From Streptococcus suis (lineage in GTDB: Bacteria > Bacillota > Bacilli > Lactobacillales > Streptococcaceae), in the NCBI RefSeq assembly GCF_024509555.1, contig NZ_JAMWEL010000001.1, positions 1 through 64,000 on the forward strand: a stretch of DNA of 64,000 nt. The letters run 5' to 3'. The position numbers and the translations under genes were made by a program. Below the pieces are notes generated by a model, which saw only the letters and a list, made by a program, of their open reading frames with translations, was not told the DNA's origin and did not search any database. How positions within the stretch are numbered: the first letter of the stretch is position 1; each line of letters starts with the position of its first letter. Positions 40,409 through 51,759 of the stretch are shown piece after piece.

Positions 40409-42622
40409 GTGATAAAACCCAACTATGACTGGCAATTATTGACCGGTTTTTCTGATGAACAATTTATCAAAATCGCAAAAAAAGAGAGCTTGGATCCCCT
40501 TGCTGCTAAGTTACTCTATGAACGAGGCGTTCAAACTGTTGAAGAGTTACAAGCCTTTTTACAACCAAGCCTAGAAGAACTCCACGATCCCTATTTGTTA
40601 CATGATATGGATAAGGCAGTGGAGCGGATCCGTCGGGCTATTGAAGATTATGAACAAATCTTGATTTATGGGGATTATGATGCGGACGGGATGACCTCGG
40701 CGTCGATCCTCAAGGAAACCTTGGAGGAAATGGGGGCAGAAGTCCAGGTCTATCTTCCAAACCGTTTTACAGATGGCTATGGTCCCAATCAGTCGGTTTA
40801 TAAGTATTTTATCGAACAACAGGGGATTTCTCTGATTGTGACGGTGGATAATGGCGTAGCGGGTCATGAAGCCATTGCCTATGCTCAGGAAATGGGTGTC
40901 GATGTTGTCGTGACTGATCACCACTCCATGCAGGAAACGCTTCCCAATGCCTATGCCATTGTTCACCCAGAACATCCAGAGGGGAACTATCCCTTCAAAT
41001 ACCTTGCTGGTTGTGGTGTGGCCTTTAAACTGGCCTGTGCTCTTCTTGAAACGGTTCATGCAGATTTGCTGGACTTGGTCGCAATTGGTACGATCGCTGA
41101 TATGGTTAGCCTAACTGGCGAAAATCGTGTGATGGTCAAGTACGGACTTTCTCTTCTTAAACAAACGGAGCGAGCAGGTCTTCAAGAATTGATGAAAATT
41201 GCAGGAATTGATGTAGATAGCCTTGACGAAGAAACTGTTGGTTTCCAACTTGCTCCGAGATTGAATGCTCTGGGACGTCTGGATGATCCAAATCCAGCCA
41301 TCGAATTATTGACTGGTTTTGACGATGAAGAAGCCCATGAGATTGCTCTCATGATTGATAGTAAGAACGTCGAGCGTAAGGATATCGTTCAAGCCATCTA
41401 TGATGAGGCCAAGTCCATGCTTCGTTCTGATAGACCTGTGCAGGTTCTAGCTAAAGAGGGCTGGAACCCAGGTGTTCTAGGAATTGTTGCAGGTCGTTTG
41501 CTTGAAGAACTACACCAGCCCGTCATTGTCTTGTCCATAGAAGATGGTAAGGCCAAGGGCTCTGCCCGCTCGGTTGAGGCTGTGGATATTTTCCAGGCCC
41601 TCAAAGATCACCAAGACCTCTTTATCGCCTTTGGTGGCCATGCTGGTGCGGCTGGAATGACCCTGGAAGTGGAAAAATTGGACCAGTTGGCCGATACACT
41701 GACAGCCTACATCATTGAGAACAAGCTGGACTTGTCTAGCAAATCTTCCCTTGTCTTAGATGAAGAATTGGACTTGGAAGAATTAAATCTTGATACGCTA
41801 AAGTCCTTTGAAAAATTAGCACCCTACGGCATGGACAATAAAAAGCCGATTTTCTATGTTAAGGATTTCCAAGTGGAATCTGCACGGACCATGGGGCAGA
41901 ATAATGCCCACCTCAAACTGCGTATCACCAAAGGTGGCTCTGGTTTTGATGTGGTGGCCTTTGGCAAGGGCAACCTAGCCCTAGAATTTTCACAGGCTAA
42001 AGACCTAGAATTAGCTGTTACTCTTTCTGTTAACAAGTGGAATGGCAATACCAGTCTTCAACTTATGCTGGTAGATGCTAGGGTCAATGGTGTCCAACTC
42101 TACAATATTCGCGGTAAACAACACCAGATACCAGTAGGCATTCCTATTTTGGATGTGGCCAACCCAGCGACGAAAGAAAAAGCTATAGTTCTAGCTAGTT
42201 TGCCTGAGGACATCAGTAGTCTGCGCAGCTATTTCCAAGAAAATGAATTTGAGGCGATTTACTTTAAAAATGAAATTGCCAAGCCTTACTATCTTGATGG
42301 TTATGGTAGTCGGGACCAATTTGCCAAATTGTATAAGACTATTTATCAGTTTGATGAGTTTGATGTGCGCTATAAATTGAAAGATTTGGCTGCTTACTTG
42401 AAAATCAAGGACACCCTGTTAGTGAAAATGATTCAAATTTTCCAAGAATTGGAATTTGTGACCATTACGGATGGTGTCATGCGGGTCAACAAGGAGGCAC
42501 AGAAACGAGAAATCTCAGACAGTCAGATTTACCAAGACTTGAAAGAAACAGTTATCCAGCAAGAATTGATGGCACTTGGCACTGTTCAGGAAATCTATGA
42601 CTGGCTGTGTGGGCAAGTTTGA
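40409..42622 (+). CDS. recJ: Single-stranded-DNA exonuclease RecJ
   Basis: RecJ is a 5'-3' single-strand exonuclease of recombination and mismatch repair. The 737 residues carry the DHH-family motifs YGDYDADGMTSAS and VTDHHSMQE, the DHHA1 GGHAGAAGMTL motif, an OB-fold and a streptococcal C-terminal domain. GTG 40409 has GAAGGAG 9 nt upstream; GTG 40400 has no spacing to it. Extended -10 TATAAT at 40375-40380. The stop overlaps the next gene's start. Confidence 0.95.
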   Translation: MIKPNYDWQLLTGFSDEQFIKIAKKESLDPLAAKLLYERGVQTVEELQAFLQPSLEELHDPYLLHDMDKAVERIRRAIEDYEQILIYGDYDADGMTSASILKETLEEMGAEVQVYLPNRFTDGYGPNQSVYKYFIEQQGISLIVTVDNGVAGHEAIAYAQEMGVDVVVTDHHSMQETLPNAYAIVHPEHPEGNYPFKYLAGCGVAFKLACALLETVHADLLDLVAIGTIADMVSLTGENRVMVKYGLSLLKQTERAGLQELMKIAGIDVDSLDEETVGFQLAPRLNALGRLDDPNPAIELLTGFDDEEAHEIALMIDSKNVERKDIVQAIYDEAKSMLRSDRPVQVLAKEGWNPGVLGIVAGRLLEELHQPVIVLSIEDGKAKGSARSVEAVDIFQALKDHQDLFIAFGGHAGAAGMTLEVEKLDQLADTLTAYIIENKLDLSSKSSLVLDEELDLEELNLDTLKSFEKLAPYGMDNKKPIFYVKDFQVESARTMGQNNAHLKLRITKGGSGFDVVAFGKGNLALEFSQAKDLELAVTLSVNKWNGNTSLQLMLVDARVNGVQLYNIRGKQHQIPVGIPILDVANPATKEKAIVLASLPEDISSLRSYFQENEFEAIYFKNEIAKPYYLDGYGSRDQFAKLYKTIYQFDEFDVRYKLKDLAAYLKIKDTLLVKMIQIFQELEFVTITDGVMRVNKEAQKREISDSQIYQDLKETVIQQELMALGTVQEIYDWLCGQV

Positions 42623-43758
42623 TGATGCTTGTATTTCTTGGTTTTCTACTTTTATTGCTTATCCATGTGTTAATTAGAGACATCAATGGCCGGAAAAAAG
42701 CCTTGAAAGCCTTGGAAGAAGTTGAACCAGTCCGGCAAGTCTTGAAAGTATTGAGGAGCAGAGGGTTGTCAGAAAAGGTGATTTACAAGGCATTTCTTAA
42801 AGATTTATTGAAAATGCCAAAAGCAGAGATTCCAGTATTTGTCCAAAAATTCATGGATGAACTTTCGATTTTTGCCTCAACCAGTTTTTACAAGTTGTTA
42901 AAAGCTGAAAGTTCGTCTATGACCAAAGAACAAGCACGGAGTTTGGTAGGGCAGGTTATGGAGATCTTGGAAGCTCCAGAAGAACTACACCAAAGCCACC
43001 TGTCTGACTTGCTAGGGAAAATAGACGGTAACTGCCCTCCCCACCATCCTTTCTGGCGCTTGTTTGCTGACTTAATTGACAAGGCCTTTCCTGGTCAGGA
43101 GCTGGCAGAGGAGGGTAAATTTAGCAAACAAGTCCATCAATTGCGCTATCTGATTTCCTACCAGCAGGCGACTTGGGTTCGTCAGCACTATGGACAAGGA
43201 AAATCAGATTGGCAGGCCTTGGCAGCCTACCTGGCTAGTCTGCCTCGTTGGTCCTATCGTTTGAGAGAATCTGCCCGTCTGCATAATAAGCAATTTTTTG
43301 CTAGGGATGAGAAAAAAATATTACCCATCAATCTTAAGGTCTTGATTGGATTTCATAGCGAATTCATCCTGGCACAAGAAGGACAATTTGCCTTGATTTT
43401 AGAAGAAAGACCTTATAAAAACGGTGTTGTCAATGGAGCCTCTTTCAATTATGCCAGAGCCAATAATAAGCGCCACTACCAGTTAGACATGGCTCCAGTT
43501 GGTCCGCATGACCCTCCTTTTCGTAAGAAAATGATTAGGTCTAAAGCTGGGACCTACCTTTCTCCTACTCGCATTTCTAAGCATAAAAGCAAGCTTAATC
43601 AGACAGCTTGGGAACAATCCTATTTCAATTCTCAAGGCTATTTTTCCCATATGGCACATAGCAGAGCTGCACTTGTAGCTAGCTTGAGTAGGCGTTTTGC
43701 CAAAGATATAAGATTTGAAATGTACCAAAAACTAATTTCATGGTATAATAAAGAGTAA
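42622..43758 (+). CDS. Membrane-anchored hypothetical protein (possibly DUF3114)
   Basis: This 378-residue protein has one N-terminal membrane helix (about 2-18, MLVFLGFLLLLLIHVL) followed by a basic soluble part. Notable blocks are YISYQQATWVRQHYGQG-like (about 175-195), the PPHHPFWRLFADLIDKAF segment and SFNYARANNKRHYQLD. It resembles streptococcal DUF3114 proteins, but that assignment is from memory of the pattern. The ATG overlaps the recJ stop (TGATG), so translation is coupled. The last codons contain the apt -10 box. Confidence 0.75.
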   Translation: MMLVFLGFLLLLLIHVLIRDINGRKKALKALEEVEPVRQVLKVLRSRGLSEKVIYKAFLKDLLKMPKAEIPVFVQKFMDELSIFASTSFYKLLKAESSSMTKEQARSLVGQVMEILEAPEELHQSHLSDLLGKIDGNCPPHHPFWRLFADLIDKAFPGQELAEEGKFSKQVHQLRYLISYQQATWVRQHYGQGKSDWQALAAYLASLPRWSYRLRESARLHNKQFFARDEKKILPINLKVLIGFHSEFILAQEGQFALILEERPYKNGVVNGASFNYARANNKRHYQLDMAPVGPHDPPFRKKMIRSKAGTYLSPTRISKHKSKLNQTAWEQSYFNSQGYFSHMAHSRAALVASLSRRFAKDIRFEMYQKLISWYNKE

Positions 43759-43784
43759 AACTAAAAATTTAAAGAGAGATGAAA

Positions 43785-44297
43785 ATGAACTTAAAAGATT
43801 ACATCGCAACCATTCCTGATTATCCAAAAGAAGGTATCGAATTCCGTGACATCAGTCCTTTGATGGCTGATGGCAACGCTTATAGCTATGCCGTACGTGA
43901 AATTGTTCAGTACGCGACGGACAAGCAAATTGATATGATTGTAGGTCCGGAGGCGCGTGGTTTCATCGTTGGCTGCCCAGTTGCTTTTGAATTGGGTATT
44001 GGTTTTGCCCCAGTTCGTAAGCCAGGCAAACTACCACGCGAAGTTATCTCAGCTGACTATGAAAAAGAGTATGGTGTGGATACTTTGACTATGCATGCGG
44101 ATGCGATTAAGCCAGGTCAACGTGTTCTCATCGTTGATGACTTGTTGGCAACTGGTGGAACTGTCAAAGCGACCATCGAAATGATTGAAAAACTTGGTGG
44201 TATTGTAGCAGGTTGTGCCTTCTTGATCGAGTTGGATGATCTCAAGGGTCGCGAAGCAATCGGTGATTACGACTATAAAGTATTAATGCATTATTAA
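43785..44297 (+). CDS. apt: Adenine phosphoribosyltransferase
   Basis: Apt salvages adenine to AMP with PRPP. The 170-residue type I PRTase has the PRPP loop [16 protein letters not shown] and [14 protein letters not shown] 43785 gives the usual [14 protein letters not shown] start; the ATG at 43779 lies too close to the ribosome site. An extended -10 TGGTATAAT (TATAAT 43744-43749) lies inside the end of the upstream gene. Confidence 0.96.
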   Translation: MNLKDYIATIPDYPKEGIEFRDISPLMADGNAYSYAVREIVQYATDKQIDMIVGPEARGFIVGCPVAFELGIGFAPVRKPGKLPREVISADYEKEYGVDTLTMHADAIKPGQRVLIVDDLLATGGTVKATIEMIEKLGGIVAGCAFLIELDDLKGREAIGDYDYKVLMHY

Positions 44298-44342
44298 GAT
44301 TGATATAGCCAAAACTTATAACTGGTACTTATTTTCTTCTAA

Positions 44343-44371
44343 TTGAATTGTATAACAACCTGTCTTATAAT
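44343..44371 (+). promoter_or_regulatory. metA promoter
   Basis: TTGAAT (44343-44348), 17 bp, TATAAT (44366-44371), followed by ribosome site CAGGAGGT. Confidence 0.65.
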
Positions 44372-44398
44372 AATTATAAGAAACTCAGGAGGTTGCTT

Positions 44399-45340
44399 AT
44401 GCCAATTAAAATTGAAAAATCATTACCAGCAGTAGATATTTTGAGAGAAGAGAATATATTTGTCATGGACAGCGTACGTGCAAGTCATCAGGACATTCGT
44501 CCCATCAATATTTTAATTCTCAATCTCATGCCACAGAAAATTGTGACGGAGACTCAGCTGCTCCGTCTTTTAGCAAATACACCCTTGCAATTGGAAGTGG
44601 AGTTTCTATACATGGTAAGTCATGAGTCTAAAAATACTCATTCGGACCATCTGGAGCAGTTTTACAAGACATTTGAGCAGGTCAAAGATGAATTTTTTGA
44701 CGGACTGATTGTCACAGGTGCTCCAGTGGAAAACCTCCTCTTCGAAGAAGTGGATTACTGGCACGAACTAACTCAGGTCTTTGAATGGTCCAAAACACAT
44801 GTTTATTCGACCCTTCACATTTGCTGGGGAGCTCAGGCTGGACTTTATGCCCGCTATGGCGTTCCCAAGCATGCCATGTCTCAGAAACTTTCAGGTGTAT
44901 ATAGTCAGGAAGTTACTCATCCAACTTGTTCTCTGATGCGAGGATTTGACGACGAATTTCGTTCACCCCATTCTAGGTACACAGAGGTCAAAGAAGAAGA
45001 CATTACTCATTTAAAGAATTTACTGGTCCTTTCAAAAGGGGAAGATGTTGGCTTGTCTATCTTAGCTAGTAAGGATTTGAGAGAAGTCTATAGTTTTGGG
45101 CATTTGGAGTATGACCGCGATACGCTAGCTAAAGAATATGAGCGTGATTGTTTGGCGGGTAAAAATCCTAATATCCCAGAACATTATTTTAAAGACAATG
45201 ATCCAACGAGTCGTCCTTCCTTATCATGGAATTTACCAGCAGCGCAATTCTTTACCAACTGGGTCAACTATGCTGTCTATCAGGAAACACCGTACGATTG
45301 GAAAACCTATGAGCAGTCGGCACTTTCAGCAAGTCTTTAA
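44399..45340 (+). CDS. metA: Homoserine O-acyltransferase MetA
   Basis: MetA activates homoserine by acylation, the first dedicated step to methionine. The 313-residue class I glutamine-amidotransferase-like enzyme has the nucleophile in [10 protein letters not shown] and the His-x-Glu pair in [10 protein letters not shown]. Whether acetyl- or succinyl-CoA is used cannot be read reliably; Gram-positive MetA proteins often use acetyl-CoA. Start at 44399 behind CAGGAGGT; a longer frame from 44348 runs through the promoter. Confidence 0.93.
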   Translation: MPIKIEKSLPAVDILREENIFVMDSVRASHQDIRPINILILNLMPQKIVTETQLLRLLANTPLQLEVEFLYMVSHESKNTHSDHLEQFYKTFEQVKDEFFDGLIVTGAPVENLLFEEVDYWHELTQVFEWSKTHVYSTLHICWGAQAGLYARYGVPKHAMSQKLSGVYSQEVTHPTCSLMRGFDDEFRSPHSRYTEVKEEDITHLKNLLVLSKGEDVGLSILASKDLREVYSFGHLEYDRDTLAKEYERDCLAGKNPNIPEHYFKDNDPTSRPSLSWNLPAAQFFTNWVNYAVYQETPYDWKTYEQSALSASL

Positions 45341-45356
45341 TGTTTAAAGAGGAAAT

Positions 45357-46028
45357 ATGAACTATTCACAGCAATTTCGGCAGGGACATTTGGTCCTACC
45401 TTCAGCCATTCTGTTTCATTATCGGGATCTTTTTCCTTCAGCAGATGATTTTTTAGTCTGGCAATTTTTCTTTTATCAAAATACATCCAATTTAGAAACC
45501 TTGATTCCGAGTGAAATTGCTGAGGCGATAGGTATTCCTGAAGCAAATGTCAATCAATCCATTGGGAACTTGCAGGAAGCTGGATTATTAGAATTTAAGA
45601 CCATTAGTATCTCGGGTGAGATTGAGGTTATTTTTGATGCTCTTCCTGCGCTTGAGAAACTGGATGACTTGCTAAATACTGAAGAAAAACAGGAATATAG
45701 ACCAATTAATGATCTTAAAACTTTGGTAACTGATTTCGAACGTGAATTAGGTCGTTTCTTATCCCCCTTCGAAATCGAGGACTTACAGAAAACGATTGAA
45801 GATGACAAGACCTCTGTTGAATTAGTTCGTGCTGCCTTAAAAGAAGCTGTTTTTAACAATAAAACCAATTGGAAATATATACAAGCAATTTTGCGCAACT
45901 GGCGTCGTGAGGGAATTACAACAGTCGCTCAGGTAGAAGCAAAAAATGCAGAAAGAGAAGCTCAGGTTCCAAAGAATGTAACGGTATCCAATGACTTTCT
46001 TGATGCAATGAATCTTTGGAAAGATTAA
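45357..46028 (+). CDS. dnaD: DnaD-family replication protein
   Basis: DnaD is a primosome component that helps load the replicative helicase. The 223 residues have an N-terminal winged helix (about 15-85, IPSEIAEAIGIPEANVNQ) and a C-terminal DnaB_2/DnaD domain with the NWKYIQAILRNW signature. It overlaps nothing but sits 1 nt before trmK, with ribosome site GAGGAAAT. Confidence 0.92.
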   Translation: MNYSQQFRQGHLVLPSAILFHYRDLFPSADDFLVWQFFFYQNTSNLETLIPSEIAEAIGIPEANVNQSIGNLQEAGLLEFKTISISGEIEVIFDALPALEKLDDLLNTEEKQEYRPINDLKTLVTDFERELGRFLSPFEIEDLQKTIEDDKTSVELVRAALKEAVFNNKTNWKYIQAILRNWRREGITTVAQVEAKNAEREAQVPKNVTVSNDFLDAMNLWKD

Positions 46029-46029
46029 T

Positions 46030-46716
46030 ATGGAAACAAAATTATCAAGACGATTAGAGGCAGTAGCCTCCTATGTGCCTCAAGGGGCTCGATTAGCAGA
46101 TGTAGGGAGTGATCATGCTTATCTCCCTCTTTTTTTGGTGGAACAGGGCAGAATTGAATATGCCATCGCAGGCGAAGTTGTTCAAGGTCCCTACGATTCT
46201 GCTCTTCAAAATGTGGAGCAGGCTGATCAGTCAGATAAGATTTCTGTCCGCATGGCCAATGGTCTGGCGGCAGTTGAGCTAGATGACCAAGTAAGCACCG
46301 TTACCATTGCAGGAATGGGTGGTCGTTTAATTGCCGAAATCTTGGAAGCTGGGAAAGATAAACTTGTGTCGGTAGAGCGTCTGATTTTACAGCCCAATAA
46401 CCGAGAAGATGATGTCCGTCGGTGGTTGGTCGCCAACGGTTTTCAGCTTGTTGCTGAGGAAATCTTGGAAGAAAATGACAAGATTTATGAAATCTTAGTG
46501 GCAGAGAAAGGAAATATTGACTTGACTGCCGACCAGTTACGGTTTGGCCCTTATTTGTTGGAAGAGCAGTCTGCAACCTTTCAGAAAAAGTGGCTCAAAG
46601 AACTGGACAAGTTGACTTATGCCTTTGAGCAAGTGCCCCGTGAACGCAAGGCTGACCGCTCTGCTATTTCCCAAAAAATCCAACAAATTCAGGAGGTGCT
46701 TCATGTTAGCAAGTAA
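46030..46716 (+). CDS. trmK: tRNA (adenine-22-N1)-methyltransferase TrmK
   Basis: This 228-residue class I SAM methyltransferase modifies A22 in tRNA. Motif I is [13 protein letters not shown], later [14 protein letters not shown] and [13 protein letters not shown]; the C-terminus is a helical hairpin. It starts 1 nt after dnaD and overlaps the Nif3-like gene by 14 nt, a pairing conserved in Firmicutes. Confidence 0.94.
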   Translation: METKLSRRLEAVASYVPQGARLADVGSDHAYLPLFLVEQGRIEYAIAGEVVQGPYDSALQNVEQADQSDKISVRMANGLAAVELDDQVSTVTIAGMGGRLIAEILEAGKDKLVSVERLILQPNNREDDVRRWLVANGFQLVAEEILEENDKIYEILVAEKGNIDLTADQLRFGPYLLEEQSATFQKKWLKELDKLTYAFEQVPRERKADRSAISQKIQQIQEVLHVSK

Positions 46717-47497
46717 AGTGATTGAGCGTTATCAGGCTTTTTGTTCGCCATCTTTGGCTATGGAGGGCGATGTGAAAGGGCTGCAAATTGGCACGCTCAA
46801 GAAGGACATTCGTCGGGTCATGGTGGCTCTGGATATTCGTGAAACGACGGTGGCGGAGGCTATTGACAAGCAGGTGGATCTGATTATCGTCAAGCATGCT
46901 CTGATTTTCCGTCCGATCAAGGATTTGGTGGCGGACAATCTTCAGACCAAGATCTATCTGGATTTGATTAAGCACGATATTGCGGTCTATGTCAGCCATA
47001 CGGATATCGATGTGGTGGACGGCGGGCTCAACGACTGGTTCTGTGACCTTTTAGGTATTCAGGATACTAGCTATTTGATTGAAACTGCCGAGGGACAGGG
47101 GCTTGGTCGTGTGGGGACAATAGCAGAGCAGACCTTGGAGGAGTTGGCTTTGAAAGTCAAGGAGGTCTTTGGTCTGGACGCTGTCCGTCTGGTGACTTAT
47201 GGGCATCAAGCACAGCAGTATGTCAACCGTGTGGCAATCTGTGGTGGTAGTGGCGGCTCTTACTACCATGAGGCCCTTGCCAAGGGGGCAGATGTTTACA
47301 TCACAGGTGATATCTACTACCATACTGGACAGGACATGCTGACCCAGGGCTTGTTGGCGATTGACCCCGGTCACCATATCGAAGCCTTGTTTGTTAAGAA
47401 AATTGCAGATTTGCTGGAAACATGGAAGATAGAAGAAGGTTGGGATGTGGAAATCCTTCCATCGACCGTATCAACAAACCCATTCAGACACCTATAA
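46703..47497 (+). CDS. Nif3-like dinuclear metal-center protein (DUF34)
   Basis: This 264-residue NIF3/DUF34 protein has metal-ligand blocks [28 protein letters not shown] and [11 protein letters not shown], with [10 protein letters not shown] between. Biochemical role is unsettled; GTP cyclohydrolase-type activity has been proposed for relatives. ATG 46703 lies in the end of trmK behind AGGAGGTG. Confidence 0.92.
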   Translation: MLASKVIERYQAFCSPSLAMEGDVKGLQIGTLKKDIRRVMVALDIRETTVAEAIDKQVDLIIVKHALIFRPIKDLVADNLQTKIYLDLIKHDIAVYVSHTDIDVVDGGLNDWFCDLLGIQDTSYLIETAEGQGLGRVGTIAEQTLEELALKVKEVFGLDAVRLVTYGHQAQQYVNRVAICGGSGGSYYHEALAKGADVYITGDIYYHTGQDMLTQGLLAIDPGHHIEALFVKKIADLLETWKIEEGWDVEILPSTVSTNPFRHL

Positions 47498-47521
47498 AAG
47501 TCACAAATTTGTGGCTTTTTT
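47496..47521 (+). terminator. Terminator after the dnaD-trmK-Nif3 set
   Basis: AAAAGTCACAAATTTGTGGCTTTT palindrome (wobble) with a T-run; it begins inside the stop region of the Nif3-like gene. Confidence 0.8.
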
Positions 47522-47600
47522 ACCTTCCTCTTGATTTTTTATAGTAGTTAAGGTATCCTAATTAATATCATATGCATGACTAAAGAGAAGGAGTTTTGGA

Positions 47601-48425
47601 ATGACTTGGTTTACTGAACAGTCTGTAGTGTTACAGGCCTTGATTGGTGGTTTATTTACTTGGTTTTGTACTATTTTAGGCTCTGCTATTGTATTTTTCT
47701 TTAAAACTGTTAGCCGACGTTTGTTAGATACTATGCTTGGATTTGCAGCTGGTGTTATGATTGCGGCTTCTTTTTGGTCTTTATTAGCCCCATCGATTGA
47801 GTATGCTGAAAGTTCATACGGTAATCTGGCTTGGATACCAGCAGCAGTAGGTTTTGCAGCAGGTGGTATTTTTTTACGCTTGGTAGATGCCTGGATTCCG
47901 CATTTGCATTTGGGAAATGATAAAGATAAGGCAGAAGGTGGTGGTGAGAAGGAGAGAAAAAATCTATCCAAAACAGCCCTGCTCTTCTTAGCTATTACAA
48001 TTCACAATATTCCTGAAGGTTTGGCGGTCGGTGTGACATTTGGTGCACTTGCTTCTAACTATAGTCCAGCAGCTTTTATCGGCGCAATTGGTCTTGCTAT
48101 TGGGATTGGTATACAAAATATTCCTGAAGGGGCAGCCTTGGCTATTCCCATTCGGACGGATGGTGCTTCACGCTGGAAAGCCTTCTATTGGGGCTCCATG
48201 TCCGCTATTGTCGAACCGATTGCAGCAGTCATTGGGGCTTTTGCGGTAACCTTTATGACACCTATTTTACCTTATGCCCTCTCTTTTGCGGCAGGAGCCA
48301 TGATTTTTGTCGTCGTAGAAGAGCTCATTCCAGAATCGCAGACAAACGGCAATACGGATATTGCAACACTTGGGCTCATGGCAGGGTTTATCATTATGAT
48401 GATTTTGGATGTTGCCCTAGGATAA
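47601..48425 (+). CDS. ZIP-family metal transporter
   Basis: This 274-residue membrane protein has about eight helices and the ZIP signatures HNIPEGLAVGV (helix IV) and QNIPEGAALA (helix V). A short charged loop with HLHLGND lies after helix III. ZIP proteins import Zn, Fe or Mn; which one is not shown. It stands alone between two terminators, ribosome site AGAAGGAG. Confidence 0.92.
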   Translation: MTWFTEQSVVLQALIGGLFTWFCTILGSAIVFFFKTVSRRLLDTMLGFAAGVMIAASFWSLLAPSIEYAESSYGNLAWIPAAVGFAAGGIFLRLVDAWIPHLHLGNDKDKAEGGGEKERKNLSKTALLFLAITIHNIPEGLAVGVTFGALASNYSPAAFIGAIGLAIGIGIQNIPEGAALAIPIRTDGASRWKAFYWGSMSAIVEPIAAVIGAFAVTFMTPILPYALSFAAGAMIFVVVEELIPESQTNGNTDIATLGLMAGFIIMMILDVALG

Positions 48426-48431
48426 TTTGTT

Positions 48432-48456
48432 AAAGTCTGTCGTCACAGGCTTTTTT
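48432..48456 (+). terminator. Terminator after the ZIP gene
   Basis: AAAGTCTGT / ACAGGCTTT (one wobble), loop CGTC, T-run. Confidence 0.8.
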
Positions 48457-48522
48457 CTTATGCAAATATCTCTGAAAATATGGTATAATGAACTGATATT
48501 AATTTAGGGAAGGTACTCTTAT

Positions 48523-49392
48523 ATGAAAGGTATTATTCTAGCTGGTGGGTCAGGTACACGCTTGTATCCTTTAACGCGCGCAGCTTCAAAACAGTTGATG
48601 CCAATTTACGATAAACCAATGATCTATTATCCATTGTCAACACTTATGTTGGCTGGGATTAAAGATATTTTGATTATTTCAACTCCGCAAGATCTTCCAC
48701 GTTTTAAGGATATGTTAGGAGATGGTTCTGAACTTGGAATTTCACTTTCATATGCAGAACAACCTAGTCCAGATGGTTTGGCGCAAGCCTTCCTCATCGG
48801 CGAAGAGTTTATCGGTACGGATAGTGTTGCCCTTATTTTAGGTGATAATATTTACCACGGAAATGGATTGACCAAGATGTTGCAACGTGCAGCCAGCAAA
48901 GAAAAGGGAGCGACTGTCTTTGGTTACCAAGTAAAAGACCCAGAACGCTTTGGTGTTGTTGAGTTTGACGCAGATATGAATGCTATTTCTATCGAAGAAA
49001 AACCTGATGAGCCAAAATCGAATTTTGCTGTTACTGGTCTTTATTTCTATGACAATGATGTTGTGGATATTGCGAAAAATATTAAGCCTTCACCTCGTGG
49101 CGAGTTGGAAATCACAGATGTCAACAAGGCTTACTTAGAACGCGGCGACTTGTCTGTTGAGCTTATGGGACGAGGCTTTGCTTGGTTGGATACAGGTACA
49201 CATGAAAGTCTTTTGGAAGCTGCGCAATACATTGAAACTGTTCAACGCTTGCAAAACGTTCAAGTAGCTAACTTGGAAGAAATTGCCTACCGCATGGGCT
49301 ACATTACAAAAGAACAAGTGCATGAATTGGCACAACCACTTAAGAAAAATGAATACGGACAATACTTGCTCCGTTTGATTGGAGAAGCTTAA
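48523..49392 (+). CDS. rmlA: Glucose-1-phosphate thymidylyltransferase
   Basis: RmlA makes dTDP-glucose, the first step to dTDP-L-rhamnose for wall polysaccharides. Its 289 residues include [11 protein letters not shown], the DNIYHGNG catalytic Asp block and [10 protein letters not shown]. An extended -10 TGGTATAAT (TATAAT 48484-48489) 34 nt upstream starts the operon. The stop overlaps the rmlC start by one base. Confidence 0.96.
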   Translation: MKGIILAGGSGTRLYPLTRAASKQLMPIYDKPMIYYPLSTLMLAGIKDILIISTPQDLPRFKDMLGDGSELGISLSYAEQPSPDGLAQAFLIGEEFIGTDSVALILGDNIYHGNGLTKMLQRAASKEKGATVFGYQVKDPERFGVVEFDADMNAISIEEKPDEPKSNFAVTGLYFYDNDVVDIAKNIKPSPRGELEITDVNKAYLERGDLSVELMGRGFAWLDTGTHESLLEAAQYIETVQRLQNVQVANLEEIAYRMGYITKEQVHELAQPLKKNEYGQYLLRLIGEA

Positions 49393-49985
49393 TGACAGAA
49401 AACTTTTTCGGTAAAACACTAGCTGCCCGCCCAGTCGAAGCCATTCCAGGAATGTTAGAATTCGACATTCCTGTTCATGGCGACAACCGTGGCTGGTTTA
49501 AGGAGAACTTCCAAAAGGAAAAAATGTTGCCTCTCGGCTTCCCTGAAAGCTTCTTCGCAGAAGGGAAATTGCAAAATAATGTTTCTTTCTCCCGCAAAAA
49601 TGTTCTTCGTGGTCTTCACGCAGAGCCTTGGGATAAATACATTTCAGTAGCAGACGGCGGTAAGGTTTTGGGAACTTGGGTTGATCTACGTGAAGGCGAA
49701 ACCTTCGGTAATACCTACCAAACCGTTATCGATGCTTCAAAAGGTATCTTCGTTCCGCGCGGAGTAGCCAACGGTTTCCAAGTCTTGTCAGACTTCGTGG
49801 CCTACAGCTACTTGGTCAACGACTACTGGGCTTTGGAACTCAAGCCTAAGTATGCTTTCGTCAACTACGCTGACCCTAGCCTCGACATCAAGTGGGAAAA
49901 CCTAGAAGAAGCAGAAGTTTCAGAAGCAGATGAAAACCACCCATTCCTCAAGGACATCAAGCCTTTGAGAAAAGAGGACCTCTAA
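49392..49985 (+). CDS. rmlC: dTDP-4-dehydrorhamnose 3,5-epimerase
   Basis: This 197-residue cupin enzyme epimerises C3 and C5 of the 4-keto sugar. Conserved parts are VHGDNRGWFKENFQ, RGLHAEPWDKYISVADG (catalytic His) and VPRGVANGFQVLSD. It overlaps rmlA by one base and the next gene by one base (TAATG arrangement). Confidence 0.95.
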   Translation: MTENFFGKTLAARPVEAIPGMLEFDIPVHGDNRGWFKENFQKEKMLPLGFPESFFAEGKLQNNVSFSRKNVLRGLHAEPWDKYISVADGGKVLGTWVDLREGETFGNTYQTVIDASKGIFVPRGVANGFQVLSDFVAYSYLVNDYWALELKPKYAFVNYADPSLDIKWENLEEAEVSEADENHPFLKDIKPLRKEDL

Positions 49986-50470
49986 TGTTTCAAGCCTTTT
50001 TGGAAATAGCAGAGCAGTTAAACAAGTTAGGAATCACTCCCTTGTTAATGGGCTCAGTTGGTTTGGAAAGGCGCACAGGGAGGGACTGGCAGGCAGGAGA
50101 TTTAGATATTCATGTTCCAAGTGATCCGCGTGGCTGGGAAGCCCCAGACGACCAACGGATTTATCAGGCGGACGCCTTGATTTCTATGATGAATCAACTA
50201 GGATATGTCCTTGTTGACCGTCATGAACATGAATTTCATAAAGATGGCTTATCTGTTGAATTCGGAGGTCTACATTCACTGCCTGAATTTGCTGGTGTAG
50301 AGCTAGAAGATTTGGAAGAATTAGAAACAGCAGGTGTTCGCTATTACCTACCGACACTTGAACAATACCTGAAAATCTACCAAGCCTCTTCAAAAGATTC
50401 CTACCGTGCAGAAAATAACAATCAAAAAGACTTTGCTAAGATTACTTACTTGAAAGAAATCTTGAAGTAA
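49985..50470 (+). CDS. Nucleotidyltransferase-like protein inside the rml operon
   Basis: This 161-residue soluble protein has the outline of a minimal nucleotidyltransferase fold. LLMGSVGLERRTG (GS motif) leads to AGDLDIHVP (two-Asp strand), and the tail NNNQKDFAKITYLKEIL has the KDxxDI-like helix of AbiEii/kanamycin-NTase relatives. Its start overlaps the rmlC stop by 1 nt, so it is made with the rhamnose enzymes. In related genomes it is sometimes labelled phosphoribosylanthranilate isomerase, which the sequence does not support. Substrate unknown. Confidence 0.65.
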   Translation: MFQAFLEIAEQLNKLGITPLLMGSVGLERRTGRDWQAGDLDIHVPSDPRGWEAPDDQRIYQADALISMMNQLGYVLVDRHEHEFHKDGLSVEFGGLHSLPEFAGVELEDLEELETAGVRYYLPTLEQYLKIYQASSKDSYRAENNNQKDFAKITYLKEILK

Positions 50471-50477
50471 AATAAGC

Positions 50478-51705
<1,228 letters not shown>

Positions 51706-51712
51706 GATTATT

Positions 51713-51743
51713 AAAGGCTAGGGCTCTTGCCCAAGCCTTTCTT
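51713..51743 (+). terminator. Hairpin between rmlB and rmlD
   Basis: AAAGGCT-A-GGGC / GCCC-A-AGCCTTT stem (11 pairs, A-A mismatch) with tail CTT. This weak T-run suggests partial termination or mRNA processing. Confidence 0.55.
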
Positions 51744-51759
51744 GAAATAAGGAGCAAAC

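Noticed and set aside
44304..44320. MET-box before metA (TATAGCC...TTATA)
   Set aside because: Only the outer bases match; five or more inner positions differ from the consensus, so it is not supported.
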